Below, one piece after another: positions 9,223-19,052 of a DNA stretch of 64,000 nucleotides. Position numbers and translations under genes: made by a program. The first letter of the stretch is position 1, and each line of letters opens with the position of its first letter. The notes under the pieces were generated by a model. The model was not told the DNA's origin. It did not search any database and was given only the letters and a program-made list of their open reading frames with translations. The stretch is taken from contig DJWO01000011.1 in NCBI GenBank assembly GCA_002441005.1, positions 269,442-333,441 on the forward strand, read 5' to 3'. This DNA comes from Candidatus Aminicenantes bacterium UBA6228. GTDB taxonomy: Bacteria > Acidobacteriota > Aminicenantia > Aminicenantales > Saccharicenantaceae.

Positions 9223-11904
9223 ATGAAAAAAAAATCAGCTAATTACCGCTTCTGGTCAATTTTTTCTTCACTTATAGTCTTAATATTCATCCTCGAAATG
9301 GCTACAGGCTGCCGGCAGTCTGAACACTTCATTTCTGATTCTGGCTACCGCCAGCTCGTTCATCAGCAATTTCAGAAGCGAATGGCGGCGGCAGCTGGCC
9401 GGGAACAGGCCCTGCTTGAAGTCTTTAATCAACCTGTCTCACTCGAAGAAAAAGAAGCTCTGGAATTTCTATATGCTTTTATGCCCTTAAGCGATCTGGC
9501 TAACCTTGATGGCCGCTATTTTTTAAATCAGGTTAGATCAGCCCTGGCTGCTAAACAATTTTTCTCCTGGGGAAAAATCATCCCGGAAGACATTTTCCGT
9601 CATTTTGTTCTGCCTTACCGGGTTAACAATGAAAATCCGGACGAAGCCCGCCAGCTTTTCTTTGAAGAGCTCAAAGAACGGATAAAAAATCTAGATATGT
9701 ATCAGGCGGCTCTGGAAGTTAATCACTGGTGTCACGAGAAAGTCACTTACCGGGCGACCGATGAGCGAACCTCGGCTCCACTGGCTACGGTCAAGACCGC
9801 CTTCGGACGCTGCGGCGAAGAATCAACTTTCACCGTCGCTGCCCTGAGGGCAGTCAGCCTGCCGGCCAGACAGGTCTACACCCCGCGCTGGGCTCATACT
9901 GATGATAATCATGCCTGGGTAGAAGTCTGGGTTGATGGTCGCTGGTACTATCTGGGGGCCTGCGAACCTGAGCCTGAACTTAACCGCGGCTGGTTTACCG
10001 GTCCAGCGATGAGAGCCATGTTGGTTCATACCACGGTTTACGGACAATACCGGGGACCGGAAGAAATTATAGCCAGATCCGAGCTTTTCACCAGGATAAA
10101 CCAGCTGGCGATCTACGCTCCAACGGCTCAATTAAAAGTTCAGGTTAAAGATGCCAGTGGCCAGCCGGTTTCCGGGGCCAGGATTGATTTCTGTCTTTAC
10201 AATTATGCCGAGTTTTACCCGGTGGTCAGCCAGCTCTCTGATGAAAAAGGAGAAGCCGGGATAACAACCGGACTGGGAGATATGTTTATCTGGGCTGAAA
10301 AAGACGGTCAGATCGCCTGGAGTAAGGTCACCGCCGGTCAGGCCAGCCCGCCAGTTCTAACTCTGTCCAACCGGGAACTGGCTGGAGAGCAGGCCGATCT
10401 TGATCTTGTTCCCCCGGTAGCCAGAAATGTCCCTCCCTTAGACCAGACTAAGGTTGAGGAAAACAACCGACGTTTGCGCCAGGAAGATGCCATCCGACAG
10501 GCTTATGAAGCCACTTTTATTACTGAAGAAAAAGCCCGTCAATGGGCTCAAGACAAAGGCTTTCCGGCTGAGACAGTCTGGCCTTACCTGCAGAAAAGCC
10601 GCGGCAACTGGCCAGAAATCATTCAATTTCTGGAAAACCAGAAGCCTGATGAAAAAGATTATGGCCTGCGCCTGCTGGGAACTATAACTGAAAAAGACTT
10701 GAGAGATACTCCGGCTAAAGTCCTGCTCCATCACCTGAGTCTAAGGCCGGAAAAGATGGCCGACCTCGATGATGAAACCTATGTCCGGTATGTCATTTCT
10801 CCCAGAATTGGCCGGGAACTACTGACTTCGTGGCGTTCAGCCCTTCAACAGAAATTCAGCCAGAGCCAGTTACAGGCTTTCCGGGAAAATCCCGGGCTAA
10901 TAGAAGACTGGGTAAGAAAGAACATCAAGGAGGATGATAGTAACTACTATAATGTTCCACTATTTCCCGACCGGGTTCTCGAGCTGGGACTGGCTGATAG
11001 CTATTCAATAAAAGTTCTTCTGGTGGCCATAGCCAGAACTGCCGGCTGCCCGGCCAGAATAAACCAGGTCAGCGGGCAACCGGCTTTTCTTCTGGCTGGC
11101 AACTGGGTGGAAATCAAACCAGAAGAAAAGGAAATCCGAGCTAAAACTAAAGAAACGGCCAGTTTGCGCCTGACCTACCAGCCGGTGGCTGGACTCAAGT
11201 TGCCTGTTTACTACACCCATTTCACTCTTGGCCGCTTCGATGGTCACCGCTATCAGACACTCAATTATGAGAATAATCCCTTATTAGCTTCCTTTCCGGC
11301 TGAGCTTCAGCTTGAACCTGGTCAGTACAGCTTGATTACCGGTAATCGCCAGGCCGATGGCAGCGTTCTCTGCCGTTTGTTATTCTTTAAGCTTCAACCG
11401 GGGGAAAAAAGGAACATTGATCTGATTACAAGACAGGAGGTTTCTCCCCCTCAGGTAGCCGGCAAGTTTCTGACCAATCCTGAAATCATGAAGTTCGAAG
11501 ATAAAAGCCTTTTGAATTTAAAAAATATAACTGGCCAGAATAATTTTATTTTGCTGCTGATTGAACCTGATAAGGAGCCAACCAAGCATTTAATGGAAGA
11601 GATTCAAACCCTGGCTTCTTCTTTTTCTGACTGGCCCGGCCAGTTAATAGTAGCCATCGCCAAAGACAGGCTGCCGCCTGACTTTCAGCCTGGCACCTAT
11701 CCTAATTTGCCTGCCAGGTCAGTTGTTGTTTATGATCTTAAAAATCAGCTGCAATCGGCAATTGGCCAGGCCTTGAAGCTTACTTCGGCTGACCTGCCCT
11801 TAGCGGTGGCGGTCAGGAGTAACGATGAAATAATTTTTTATTCCCAGGGTTACCGGATTGGACTGGCCGAGCAGCTGATGAAAACTTTAGTCTTTCTTAA
11901 ATAA
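9223..11904 (+). CDS. Large lipoprotein with two transglutaminase-like domains
   Basis: The ATG at 9223, after AGGTAGG, gives 893 residues. The N-terminus (hydrophobic run ending EMATGC) looks like a lipoprotein signal. Around residues 165-255 is a transglutaminase-like core: GRCGEESTF with the Cys, then DNHAWVEVW with the His; the third residue, normally Asp, looks replaced by Glu (LGACEPEPE). Residues about 305-390 look like an Ig-like carboxypeptidase regulatory fold (VKDASGQPVSGARI). A second transglutaminase-like segment near residues 585-630 (ADSYSIKVLLVAIARTAGCPAR) has Ser in place of Cys and so is probably inactive. The last 130 residues resemble a thioredoxin fold without CxxC. Role: envelope peptidase or binding protein, unproven. 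It diverges from the NamZ-like gene. Confidence 0.72.
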   Translation: MKKKSANYRFWSIFSSLIVLIFILEMATGCRQSEHFISDSGYRQLVHQQFQKRMAAAAGREQALLEVFNQPVSLEEKEALEFLYAFMPLSDLANLDGRYFLNQVRSALAAKQFFSWGKIIPEDIFRHFVLPYRVNNENPDEARQLFFEELKERIKNLDMYQAALEVNHWCHEKVTYRATDERTSAPLATVKTAFGRCGEESTFTVAALRAVSLPARQVYTPRWAHTDDNHAWVEVWVDGRWYYLGACEPEPELNRGWFTGPAMRAMLVHTTVYGQYRGPEEIIARSELFTRINQLAIYAPTAQLKVQVKDASGQPVSGARIDFCLYNYAEFYPVVSQLSDEKGEAGITTGLGDMFIWAEKDGQIAWSKVTAGQASPPVLTLSNRELAGEQADLDLVPPVARNVPPLDQTKVEENNRRLRQEDAIRQAYEATFITEEKARQWAQDKGFPAETVWPYLQKSRGNWPEIIQFLENQKPDEKDYGLRLLGTITEKDLRDTPAKVLLHHLSLRPEKMADLDDETYVRYVISPRIGRELLTSWRSALQQKFSQSQLQAFRENPGLIEDWVRKNIKEDDSNYYNVPLFPDRVLELGLADSYSIKVLLVAIARTAGCPARINQVSGQPAFLLAGNWVEIKPEEKEIRAKTKETASLRLTYQPVAGLKLPVYYTHFTLGRFDGHRYQTLNYENNPLLASFPAELQLEPGQYSLITGNRQADGSVLCRLLFFKLQPGEKRNIDLITRQEVSPPQVAGKFLTNPEIMKFEDKSLLNLKNITGQNNFILLLIEPDKEPTKHLMEEIQTLASSFSDWPGQLIVAIAKDRLPPDFQPGTYPNLPARSVVVYDLKNQLQSAIGQALKLTSADLPLAVAVRSNDEIIFYSQGYRIGLAEQLMKTLVFLK

Positions 11905-11951
11905 AGCCAGGCACCAACTGAGACGGTTTAACAGGATTGAGCAAGCCATAG

Positions 11952-12641
11952 ATGAGTGAGACTAACAACCTCCTTAAAGATATAAGTTTTCTGGAAAACT
12001 ATTTGACCTGGCGCCTGGCTCAGCCGCTACCTGGCCTGAATTCCCAGCTAAAAATGAGCATTAATCCCCTCTCCTCCGGTCTGACCCGTCAAAAAATGAG
12101 CCGGGAGGCCTGGCCGGCCGCTGTCCTCGTCCTGTTTTATCCCTTTCAGGGCCAAATTTTTTTAGTCCTGATAAAAAGAAGCGGTCAGGTCCGGTATCAT
12201 CAGCATCAGATATCTTTTCCCGGCGGCCAGAAAGAAGAGAGTGAGTCAATCGAGCAGGCGGCTTTAAGAGAAACCAGAGAAGAATTAAATATAAATCAAA
12301 TGGAAATAAAATTGGCCGGCCGTCTAACTCCTCTTTTTATTGAGGTAAGCAATTACTGTCTCCAGCCGGTGGTAGCTACCGCCACCAGCAGGCCGGACTT
12401 CAAGCCTAACCCCCAAGAAGTAGCCGAAATTATCGAGTTGCCTCTCAGTCACCTTCTCGACCCCAAAAACAAAAAAGAAGAATGGCAGTGGCTAAGAGGG
12501 CAATCAGTTCTGATTCCATTTTTCGAATTTCATGGTTATCAAATCTGGGGGGCGACAGCTATGGTCCTGTCTGAACTCATTGATATTTTAAACGAAAAAA
12601 TAGAGCCAGCCAGGCTGGCCAGCCATAAAAACCAGGGATGA
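11952..12641 (+). CDS. Nudix hydrolase, CoA pyrophosphatase-like
   Basis: The 229-residue product carries a full Nudix box beginning at GGQKEESESIEQ and ending REELNI near residues 95-117 (Gx5Ex7REUxEExGU), which binds the divalent metal for hydrolysis of a nucleoside diphosphate linked to another group. The flanking HQHQISFPGGQ and the downstream LTPLFIEVSNYCLQPVV resemble the UPF0035-containing CoA pyrophosphatase (NudL) subfamily, so CoA or a derivative is the likely substrate. The gene is 16 bases before a tautomerase-like gene. Only a weak ribosome site is seen upstream of the ATG. Confidence 0.85.
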   Translation: MSETNNLLKDISFLENYLTWRLAQPLPGLNSQLKMSINPLSSGLTRQKMSREAWPAAVLVLFYPFQGQIFLVLIKRSGQVRYHQHQISFPGGQKEESESIEQAALRETREELNINQMEIKLAGRLTPLFIEVSNYCLQPVVATATSRPDFKPNPQEVAEIIELPLSHLLDPKNKKEEWQWLRGQSVLIPFFEFHGYQIWGATAMVLSELIDILNEKIEPARLASHKNQG

Positions 12642-12657
12642 AAAAAGGAGAAAGATC

Positions 12658-12861
12658 ATGCCATTAGTCGAAATTCATTTGCTTCAGGGCCGGACCAAAG
12701 AGCAAAAAAAGGCCTTGCTGGAATCGGTTACGGTTGCTGTCCATCAATCCATCCAGGCACCGCTCGATTCAATTAGAGTCTGGATTCAAGAATTTCCACC
12801 TGACGAATTTATGTCAGCTGGAGTTCTGGCTGCAGACAAAAAACAGGCTGATAAATCATAA
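12658..12861 (+). CDS. 4-oxalocrotonate tautomerase family protein
   Basis: A 67-residue protein starting MPLVEIHLLQGRT. In this family the initiator Met is removed and Pro-1 is the catalytic base of keto-enol tautomerisation; small subunits assemble into hexamers. The RTKEQKKALLESVT segment and the SIRVWIQEFPPDEF segment fit the beta-alpha-beta fold, and the Arg in SIRVWI matches a common active-site Arg position. AAGGAGAAAGATC precedes the ATG. The true substrate is unknown. It is the last gene of a two-gene unit with the Nudix hydrolase and ends at a strong terminator. Confidence 0.85.
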   Translation: MPLVEIHLLQGRTKEQKKALLESVTVAVHQSIQAPLDSIRVWIQEFPPDEFMSAGVLAADKKQADKS

Positions 12862-12895
12862 AAAAAGGGGGTGCTTTTGAGCACCCCCTTTGGTT
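12860..12895. terminator. Bidirectional Rho-independent terminator
   Basis: GGGGGTGC and GCACCCCC form an 8-base-pair stem with a 6-base loop. It is followed by seven T on the minus strand and by a short T-rich run on the plus strand. It serves the convergent tautomerase (+) and TonB receptor (-) genes and is strongest for the minus strand. Confidence 0.9.
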
Positions 12896-12943
12896 TAATC
12901 TTATTCTCTCTTTGAGCTAAAACGAGCTTTTAAACCTCTCTTT

Positions 12944-15697
12944 TTAATAAGACAGATAAAAAGTCAGGGCGAAGGTCCTGGGTGGAGCAAAAGAGGTTGG
13001 CATCATGTAACTCGGCTGATCACCACGAACATCAACTCTAAGAGCAGTCTGGTTATTAAACAAATTCATCATCCTGGCTTCGATCATTCCCCTGAATTTC
13101 CCCAGAGGAATTTCATAGGTCAGCTGCAGGTCACAATTAACCCAGGTTTTTGTCCGGTGGGTACCAGCCGCTTCGAGATAGGCAAAATAGTTGCCGTAAT
13201 AATCAAGCCCTCGTTTTTCCCAGGGAAGGCCGCTTTGAACTCTTAGATAACCGCCGAGGCTGAACCTTCTGGCAAATTCCCAGGTACCAAATAGCTTCAG
13301 AACATGGGTTCTGTCCCCGGACAATTTTCCATTACGGTTAGGGTCGCTCAGATAAAGGCCAGGAGCATCTTCAATATAAGATGAAGCATAAAATAAGGCC
13401 GTCCCTGCTTGATAATCAAGATCCCAGTTACCACTCAAGCGGCTCAGTGTATAAGACAGGTTAAATGACCAGCGATTGGCATATTGCCTTTTTAATTCAA
13501 AGGTCACAGCCTTATAGGTTCTCTTAGCCTGGCCAGCATAAAAATCGGTAAAACCAGACTGTGGAATAGCAGCCTGTATTTCTGGCGGGAGGCTCTGCCA
13601 GGACATTAGCTGACCATCCAGGTTGCCATAAACATAACTGGAAGGACCTGTTTCACGGTTACGGGTAGGAAAATCTTCAATAACATGCTTGACATAACGA
13701 TAGTCGCCCCAGATTTCGACACTCCAGTGATTGGCGAAGGGACGGCTATAGCCAGCCACGAATTCATCGGTATACATCGGCTTGAGATCAGGCAGAATAA
13801 TCTTGCCGGTTTCATTGCCCTGAACAATAGTAGCAATAATATTGCCATCAGCCCGGGAAATATAAGAATCTGTGCGGACAATGCGAATAGGCGAGGCCGC
13901 TCTGGCAATAGAACGGTTATCCATATTGTTATAGCGTCCAAAACTGGCAAAAATCTTATCACCAACCTTCAAGCTTGGTGTAAAGGTAAAGCCTAAGCGG
14001 GGCTGGAGTTCCTTATCAAAATTGAATTTTAAAAAGGTGCGTTTTTCATCAGTCTTGCTGCTAAATTCGTCCCGGTTGGCTAACAAGCCAAGAGTAAGAG
14101 TGAAGCGCTCGCCAATGGTAATATTGTCCTGAAAGAAGAGGCCGTAAGTTCGCCCGCGCGAATCCTGAGCCGGCTGGTCTGAATAATAGCGAGCCCTGAA
14201 AGCTGCCTGACTGGAATAGGTGGTGGTGATGATACTTCCCCAGCCATTGGTTAAGCGATCCAGATATTCCCCGCCGTCATCAAAACTGAATCCGGCCTTA
14301 ATCACATGAGAATGACCGGTAAAATCCAGATATTTAGTCAGAACCAGCTTGAATTCATCGCGGAAAAAGTTCTGGGTATTATATTCGGAGGCCGCTCCAA
14401 CATACTGGCCTGAGGCTGTTGCTCCCCCGCCGATATAATCGGCCGCTGTTCTAAAATAACCCATGGTCCAGGGTTCCAGGTAGTTGAACGGAGTTGGCAG
14501 ATACCCCAGCTCAGTTATGGGAACACTTTTGTAGTTTTCATTGACATGATCATATTTGGCTTCGAGGATGGTTGACTGATTAATTGTCCAGACCCAGGAA
14601 GCATAGATAATCCTGGATAGCCCGTCACCATTGACTGCCACCGCCGGATGGTCATTGACCCCGATACCGGCATTTTTTTCAGTAAAGTCATTATTTCTAA
14701 AACTGACTGAAAACAAATGAGCCCGCCAGGGATTGGCTGTAATTTTAGCGAACAATTCAGTTGAGGTAGTCTTGGCATTAGGTACCGGGCCCAGATTGTT
14801 TATCCGCCCGGTCGTTCTGGTATAGGGCAAATTGCCGGAGACATACCACCAGACCTTATCCTTAATGATCGGGCCACCAATCCCGATGGAGGGTGAGTAG
14901 GAATCATATTTGGTAACCAGATTCGGATCATGGCTATCCCAGGTAAAGTCAGAAGGAGAAAAGATAAAACGGAGCCTTCCGGACACACTGTTTGAGCCTG
15001 ATTTGGTGATGGCATTAGTCACCATGCCAGCCGCCCGGCCAAATTCAGCACTGATGCCTCCCCTTTTGATGTTAACCTCCTGGATATCCATTTCAGAAAA
15101 ATTAGCTCCGAGATAACCATAAAAGGGGTTGGTGATGTTGGAACCGTCATAGAGATAAACATTGTCCTGTTTGTTACCTCCGGCGTTAGGGGCAAAATCA
15201 CGGTTATCAGCTACCCCCGGCGCCAACTGGAAAAGGGAAGAATAGGAACGCCCGAGCGGCAGTTTCTGAACCACTTCAGAGACCCAGTTAGACGAGACCT
15301 CAGTTGATTTAAGATCAATGATCGGGGCTGCCGCCACGACTGTTACTTCTTCTTTGATTTTACCTAAGGGGAGCATAACGGCATTGACGAAAGTTTCCTT
15401 AGCCATAGCTACTATGACTTCAGCTGTAAAATCAATCATCTCCGGGTGAGTAGCGACCAGAGTATATTTTCCAGGTGGGAGAGCTTGAAAGATAAAGCTG
15501 CCATCCTTCCCGGTAACATATTCTCTACCCATCGGCAGGGCCGGACCGGAAATGACCACCGTCACATTTTCCAGAGCCAGGCCTTGATCACTTTTTACCA
15601 GGCCTCTCACCGAGCCTCTTTCCTGAGCAACTCCAAGAGAAGCCAGCACTAAAAGGCATAACATAAGAACAGATAATAACTTTAATTGTTTAGACAT
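12944..15697 (-). CDS. TonB-dependent receptor with carboxypeptidase-like regulatory domain
   Basis: A 917-residue outer-membrane protein. A signal peptide of about 24 residues (ends LGVAQ) is followed by a CarboxypepD_reg-type Ig fold (GSVRGLVKSDQGLALENV, residues about 28-115), a plug domain starting near EEVTVVAAAPIIDLKST and containing DNVYLYDGSNITNPFYG, and a long beta-barrel that ends in an aromatic-rich strand (FALTFYLSY), as expected for BAM insertion. Such receptors import oligosaccharides, peptides or other large nutrients using TonB energy. No SusD partner lies beside it. AAAGGAGG precedes the ATG. It is a paralogue of the next gene to the right, with separate promoter and terminator. 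Ligand unknown. Confidence 0.88.
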   Translation of the reverse strand: MSKQLKLLSVLMLCLLVLASLGVAQERGSVRGLVKSDQGLALENVTVVISGPALPMGREYVTGKDGSFIFQALPPGKYTLVATHPEMIDFTAEVIVAMAKETFVNAVMLPLGKIKEEVTVVAAAPIIDLKSTEVSSNWVSEVVQKLPLGRSYSSLFQLAPGVADNRDFAPNAGGNKQDNVYLYDGSNITNPFYGYLGANFSEMDIQEVNIKRGGISAEFGRAAGMVTNAITKSGSNSVSGRLRFIFSPSDFTWDSHDPNLVTKYDSYSPSIGIGGPIIKDKVWWYVSGNLPYTRTTGRINNLGPVPNAKTTSTELFAKITANPWRAHLFSVSFRNNDFTEKNAGIGVNDHPAVAVNGDGLSRIIYASWVWTINQSTILEAKYDHVNENYKSVPITELGYLPTPFNYLEPWTMGYFRTAADYIGGGATASGQYVGAASEYNTQNFFRDEFKLVLTKYLDFTGHSHVIKAGFSFDDGGEYLDRLTNGWGSIITTTYSSQAAFRARYYSDQPAQDSRGRTYGLFFQDNITIGERFTLTLGLLANRDEFSSKTDEKRTFLKFNFDKELQPRLGFTFTPSLKVGDKIFASFGRYNNMDNRSIARAASPIRIVRTDSYISRADGNIIATIVQGNETGKIILPDLKPMYTDEFVAGYSRPFANHWSVEIWGDYRYVKHVIEDFPTRNRETGPSSYVYGNLDGQLMSWQSLPPEIQAAIPQSGFTDFYAGQAKRTYKAVTFELKRQYANRWSFNLSYTLSRLSGNWDLDYQAGTALFYASSYIEDAPGLYLSDPNRNGKLSGDRTHVLKLFGTWEFARRFSLGGYLRVQSGLPWEKRGLDYYGNYFAYLEAAGTHRTKTWVNCDLQLTYEIPLGKFRGMIEARMMNLFNNQTALRVDVRGDQPSYMMPTSFAPPRTFALTFYLSY

Positions 15698-15748
15698 AAA
15701 GGCCTCCTTTCCTTCTCTTTTGCGCCTTTGCCTTCCGTTTTATAGTTT

Positions 15749-15779
15749 ATCATATATTTTTTTTAGCCGGCTTTGTCAA
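15749..15779 (-). promoter_or_regulatory. Promoter of the 917-residue TonB receptor gene
   Basis: On the minus strand TTGACA (15774-15779) is followed by an A-rich spacer and TATATG (15751-15756, 17-base spacing) or TATGAT (15749-15754, 19-base spacing). The expected start site leaves a leader of about 40-45 bases before the ATG at 15697. Confidence 0.6.
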
Positions 15780-15867
15780 TAGAATAATTAATCTCTCCGT
15801 TCCCCGGTCCAGCCCGCTGGCCGAATTTCAGAACAGGCTTGATCGCCATTTTTTTGCCGGTCAGGGC

Positions 15868-15904
15868 AAAAAAAAGGCCCGCCCTGTTCTCAGGGCAGGC
15901 CTTT
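15868..15904 (-). terminator. Rho-independent terminator of the 1041-residue TonB receptor gene
   Basis: On the minus strand AAAGGCCTGCCCTG pairs with CAGGGCGGGCCTTT (one mismatch) around a short AGAA loop and is followed by a run of eight T. It begins 22 bases after the stop at 15927. Confidence 0.9.
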
Positions 15905-15926
15905 GCTGCAACTTGCTTCAGCTAAA

Positions 15927-18900
15927 TCAGAAAGAAAATTTGAAGCCAACTCTGGCTGACCAGGCACCGTACCGGCTGGCCCACCAGCCAAAAGCAGGAT
16001 GTGGGTCTCCATCTTCTTGAACCCAGGTTCCATAATTCTCAGCAGCTGCCCCGCTCAAAATGTCAGCATCATCAACCCAGATGGCAGTCCGGTTGAGGTC
16101 AGTTACCTTGCTCTGAACAGTCTTGGTATTGGTAAAGTTGTTCACCTGAATGTTAATTGCCGCTGAATACTTTCCGCCAAATCTTAAAACATATTCGAGA
16201 TAGAGATCAGCCCAGACAGTAAAAGGCAGACGGCCAAGATCGCCACGGTTCTCGGGATAGATATACCGGTTGTTCATATCCAATCTGGTCGTCAAAGGTA
16301 AGCCGCTGCGGCCATAGGCAGTAAGACCAACAGTCAAGCCAAAAGGAAAAACATAGGAGCCATAGGCTTTAATATAATGAGTTCTGTCATGAGGGAGAGG
16401 TCCTTTAAGAACATTGCCATAGAGGTCATACAACATAAACCAGTCGTCATAATAGAGCTCGACATTCGGGGCCAGTCGCCCATCTTCATCCGAACTGGCC
16501 AGTCCGGAATAATTTCCAGCTACCCGGCTCAAAGTATAATTGATTCCGCCCTGCCAGTTATGGCTGAATCTTTTTTCTAAAGAAAGATTCATGGCGTAAT
16601 ACTCTCTCTTCGCCTTCGGGCAGCGCCAATATTCATCAGCAAACTTTCCCCCCTCGCTTACCGGTAGCGAGTAGCCATAGCCAGGGTTGGTAACGTAGAA
16701 TATTTCCTGCAAAGTTGTTTCACCAGTTTCCGGGTCAGTTACCCATTCCAGGGCCCCAACATCTTCAATTGTCCGGATCAGATGTTTCTGAACAAATCTG
16801 GCTGACAGAGAAAGATTTTCCATCAGCTTTTTTTCAACTCCAAAAGAGATTTCTCTCTGGGCAACAGGTTTTAAATCAGGATCAACCCGGTCAAAGCTGG
16901 GGGGTAAGAAATCCAGCGTTCCAGCATAGACATTGCCATTTTCCTGGCTCTCCCGGTCATCAATCAGGCCGCTGGCTGCAATCTTGGTCCAGTCTAGATC
17001 TCTAATAGCATAATAATCTCTCTTATGCTTCCAACCGCCAAAGGTCAACTCAGCCATATAGAGTTTCATGACGTCATAATAGATGCCAAAGCTGCCGAAT
17101 ATTTTCAGGCTGGAATCACCAAAAACATCATAGACCAGACCCACTCTGGGAGCCAGTTTATCACCAAAGTTAAATTTTATGGGCTTCTGGTATTTCGGGT
17201 CTGACCATTCAGGATCAGTGGCCATCGAAGGAACATATTCGCTTTCTGTTCTCAAGCCGACGTTCAGAGTCAACTTATTACCAATTGTCCAGGAATCCTG
17301 CAGGTAAAAGGCCCAGTTATTACTGTGGATATTCCATAAGCCACCATAGACAGAAGTCCAGCCGCTTCGAATATAATAATAACCATAGGGTCCATAAAAT
17401 GGACTGTCAGGATCAGCTCCGGGCCCAACCGGATAACCCAGACCGTTGTAGGACCTGTTCCAGTAAACAGTTACCCGGGGATGAGGGGCAATATCAGCCA
17501 CATCTTCATGCAGCCTGATGTACTGAATACCACCTTTTATGGCGTGCTCACCCATCCAGCTAAAATAATAGGTGACATCAAGGTTGGAAGAAATCTTTTC
17601 GTATATTCTTCTCTCAGTTTCAAAATAATCCGGCCAGCTATCCCAGCCAGCATAACGAATGAGTTCAGGATGCTCCTGATAAAACGGATTGCTGGCATAC
17701 ACATTATTAGAGGTGACAAACCAGTAAGTGGAGCTATCCGGCGGCTTAATTTGCTGATTGGTTTCATTCTGCCGGTGCCAGCCTGCTCTCAAGCTGACCA
17801 GTAAATTATTACTGCCGGCATAATCAGCGGTGAAAGTCCCGGTCCAGTTGGGGTAGTCAAACCCTTCCTGTGTCCATTGATAAGCCGGGTCCTCTGTGCC
17901 GTCAATGTCAGGAATGGCTCCGCGGTACCTGTAAAAATTATTAACGAAGCTGGCACTAAGCCTCAAGCCTTTAACCGGAGCGGCAGTCAACTTAATCGAG
18001 CCATTATAATAGGTATTCTTATTTAAAAATTGATAAAAAGGACCCTGACGGGTATTAAAATCCCTGAGAGCTTCTGTCTGAGAATAGATGGGATTGATTG
18101 AACCAAAGAACCACAGCTTGTCTTTCAGAATATAACCACCCAGACTGAAAACACCTTCTACCCGGTAATAGGGGTCACGTTTCTTGCCGCCATCAAAATA
18201 CAGATCATCGCTGTTGACATATTCATAAAGATCGTCGTTATAGGGATTTTGACGCAGATAATCACGTGATTTGCCCTGCATGTAGGTTTTATTGTTTTCA
18301 TAAAAAGCCATGACATCGCCATGGAAAGTGTTTCCGCCTGACCTGGTGATGACATTAACCACTCCACCCATTGAACCGCCAAATTCAGCATTATAACCAG
18401 AGGCTACGACTTTGACTTCATCCAGCAGTTCAAGAACAACATTCTGGCCTTTGGTTCCATAATGCAGGTTGGTGATATCAGCCCCGTCCAGATACCACAT
18501 GTTTTCGGCACCGGTGGCACCATCCATCGAAAAACCACCGGCAATGCTTTCACTTTGAACGCCGGGCATAACGTTGATTAAAGAGTCAAAAGTCCGCCCA
18601 CGAGGCAGAGTCAAAAAGGTCTCCTTGGTCATGACCTGACCTTTGACTGTGCTCTTGACATCAATCAGCGGGCTCTGGCCGACGACAGTCACCTCTTCTT
18701 CTATGGCCGCTGGTTCCATGGTCACGTTCAGGACCAGAGTCTGAGATAATTCAAGATAGATTTCCTTTCTGATCAGCTTCTTAAATCCCGGCAAGTTAAA
18801 AGTAACTTCATAAGTCCCCGATGGCAGAGCCATCAAGCGAAAAGTCCCGTTACTGTCAGTAACAGTTGCTGCTTTGCCAACCAGTCTAGGGCTGGTGGCC

Positions 18901-19052
18901 TCTACCGTTACGCCAGGAAGAGGCGTGCCTTGATCATCAACCACCCGTCCGGTAATTTTACCTTCGGGCATGATCTGGGCAGAGAGGGAGATACCGGATA
19001 ATAAGAAAATGATCAGAATGATTGCTGTTAACCATGACTTATTTTTTTCCAT
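15927..19052 (-). CDS. TonB-dependent receptor with carboxypeptidase-like regulatory domain
   Basis: The ATG at 19052 follows AGGAG closely and gives 1041 residues; a TTG-initiated frame 63 bases longer has no such site. The protein starts with a signal peptide (hydrophobic LTAIILIIFLLSGISLSAQ), then an Ig-like regulatory domain (GKITGRVVDDQGTPLPGVTV), a plug (EEEVTVVGQSPLIDVKST, then YLDGADITNLHYG and the VNVITRSGGN motif) and a large barrel ending ARVGFKFSF. This is an outer-membrane TonB-driven importer, ligand unknown. It resembles its left-hand paralogue in design but is longer. Upstream is a long leader with a minimal reading frame and a hairpin (see 19053-19234), so translation may be controlled. 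Confidence 0.88.
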   Translation of the reverse strand: MEKNKSWLTAIILIIFLLSGISLSAQIMPEGKITGRVVDDQGTPLPGVTVEATSPRLVGKAATVTDSNGTFRLMALPSGTYEVTFNLPGFKKLIRKEIYLELSQTLVLNVTMEPAAIEEEVTVVGQSPLIDVKSTVKGQVMTKETFLTLPRGRTFDSLINVMPGVQSESIAGGFSMDGATGAENMWYLDGADITNLHYGTKGQNVVLELLDEVKVVASGYNAEFGGSMGGVVNVITRSGGNTFHGDVMAFYENNKTYMQGKSRDYLRQNPYNDDLYEYVNSDDLYFDGGKKRDPYYRVEGVFSLGGYILKDKLWFFGSINPIYSQTEALRDFNTRQGPFYQFLNKNTYYNGSIKLTAAPVKGLRLSASFVNNFYRYRGAIPDIDGTEDPAYQWTQEGFDYPNWTGTFTADYAGSNNLLVSLRAGWHRQNETNQQIKPPDSSTYWFVTSNNVYASNPFYQEHPELIRYAGWDSWPDYFETERRIYEKISSNLDVTYYFSWMGEHAIKGGIQYIRLHEDVADIAPHPRVTVYWNRSYNGLGYPVGPGADPDSPFYGPYGYYYIRSGWTSVYGGLWNIHSNNWAFYLQDSWTIGNKLTLNVGLRTESEYVPSMATDPEWSDPKYQKPIKFNFGDKLAPRVGLVYDVFGDSSLKIFGSFGIYYDVMKLYMAELTFGGWKHKRDYYAIRDLDWTKIAASGLIDDRESQENGNVYAGTLDFLPPSFDRVDPDLKPVAQREISFGVEKKLMENLSLSARFVQKHLIRTIEDVGALEWVTDPETGETTLQEIFYVTNPGYGYSLPVSEGGKFADEYWRCPKAKREYYAMNLSLEKRFSHNWQGGINYTLSRVAGNYSGLASSDEDGRLAPNVELYYDDWFMLYDLYGNVLKGPLPHDRTHYIKAYGSYVFPFGLTVGLTAYGRSGLPLTTRLDMNNRYIYPENRGDLGRLPFTVWADLYLEYVLRFGGKYSAAINIQVNNFTNTKTVQSKVTDLNRTAIWVDDADILSGAAAENYGTWVQEDGDPHPAFGWWASRYGAWSARVGFKFSF

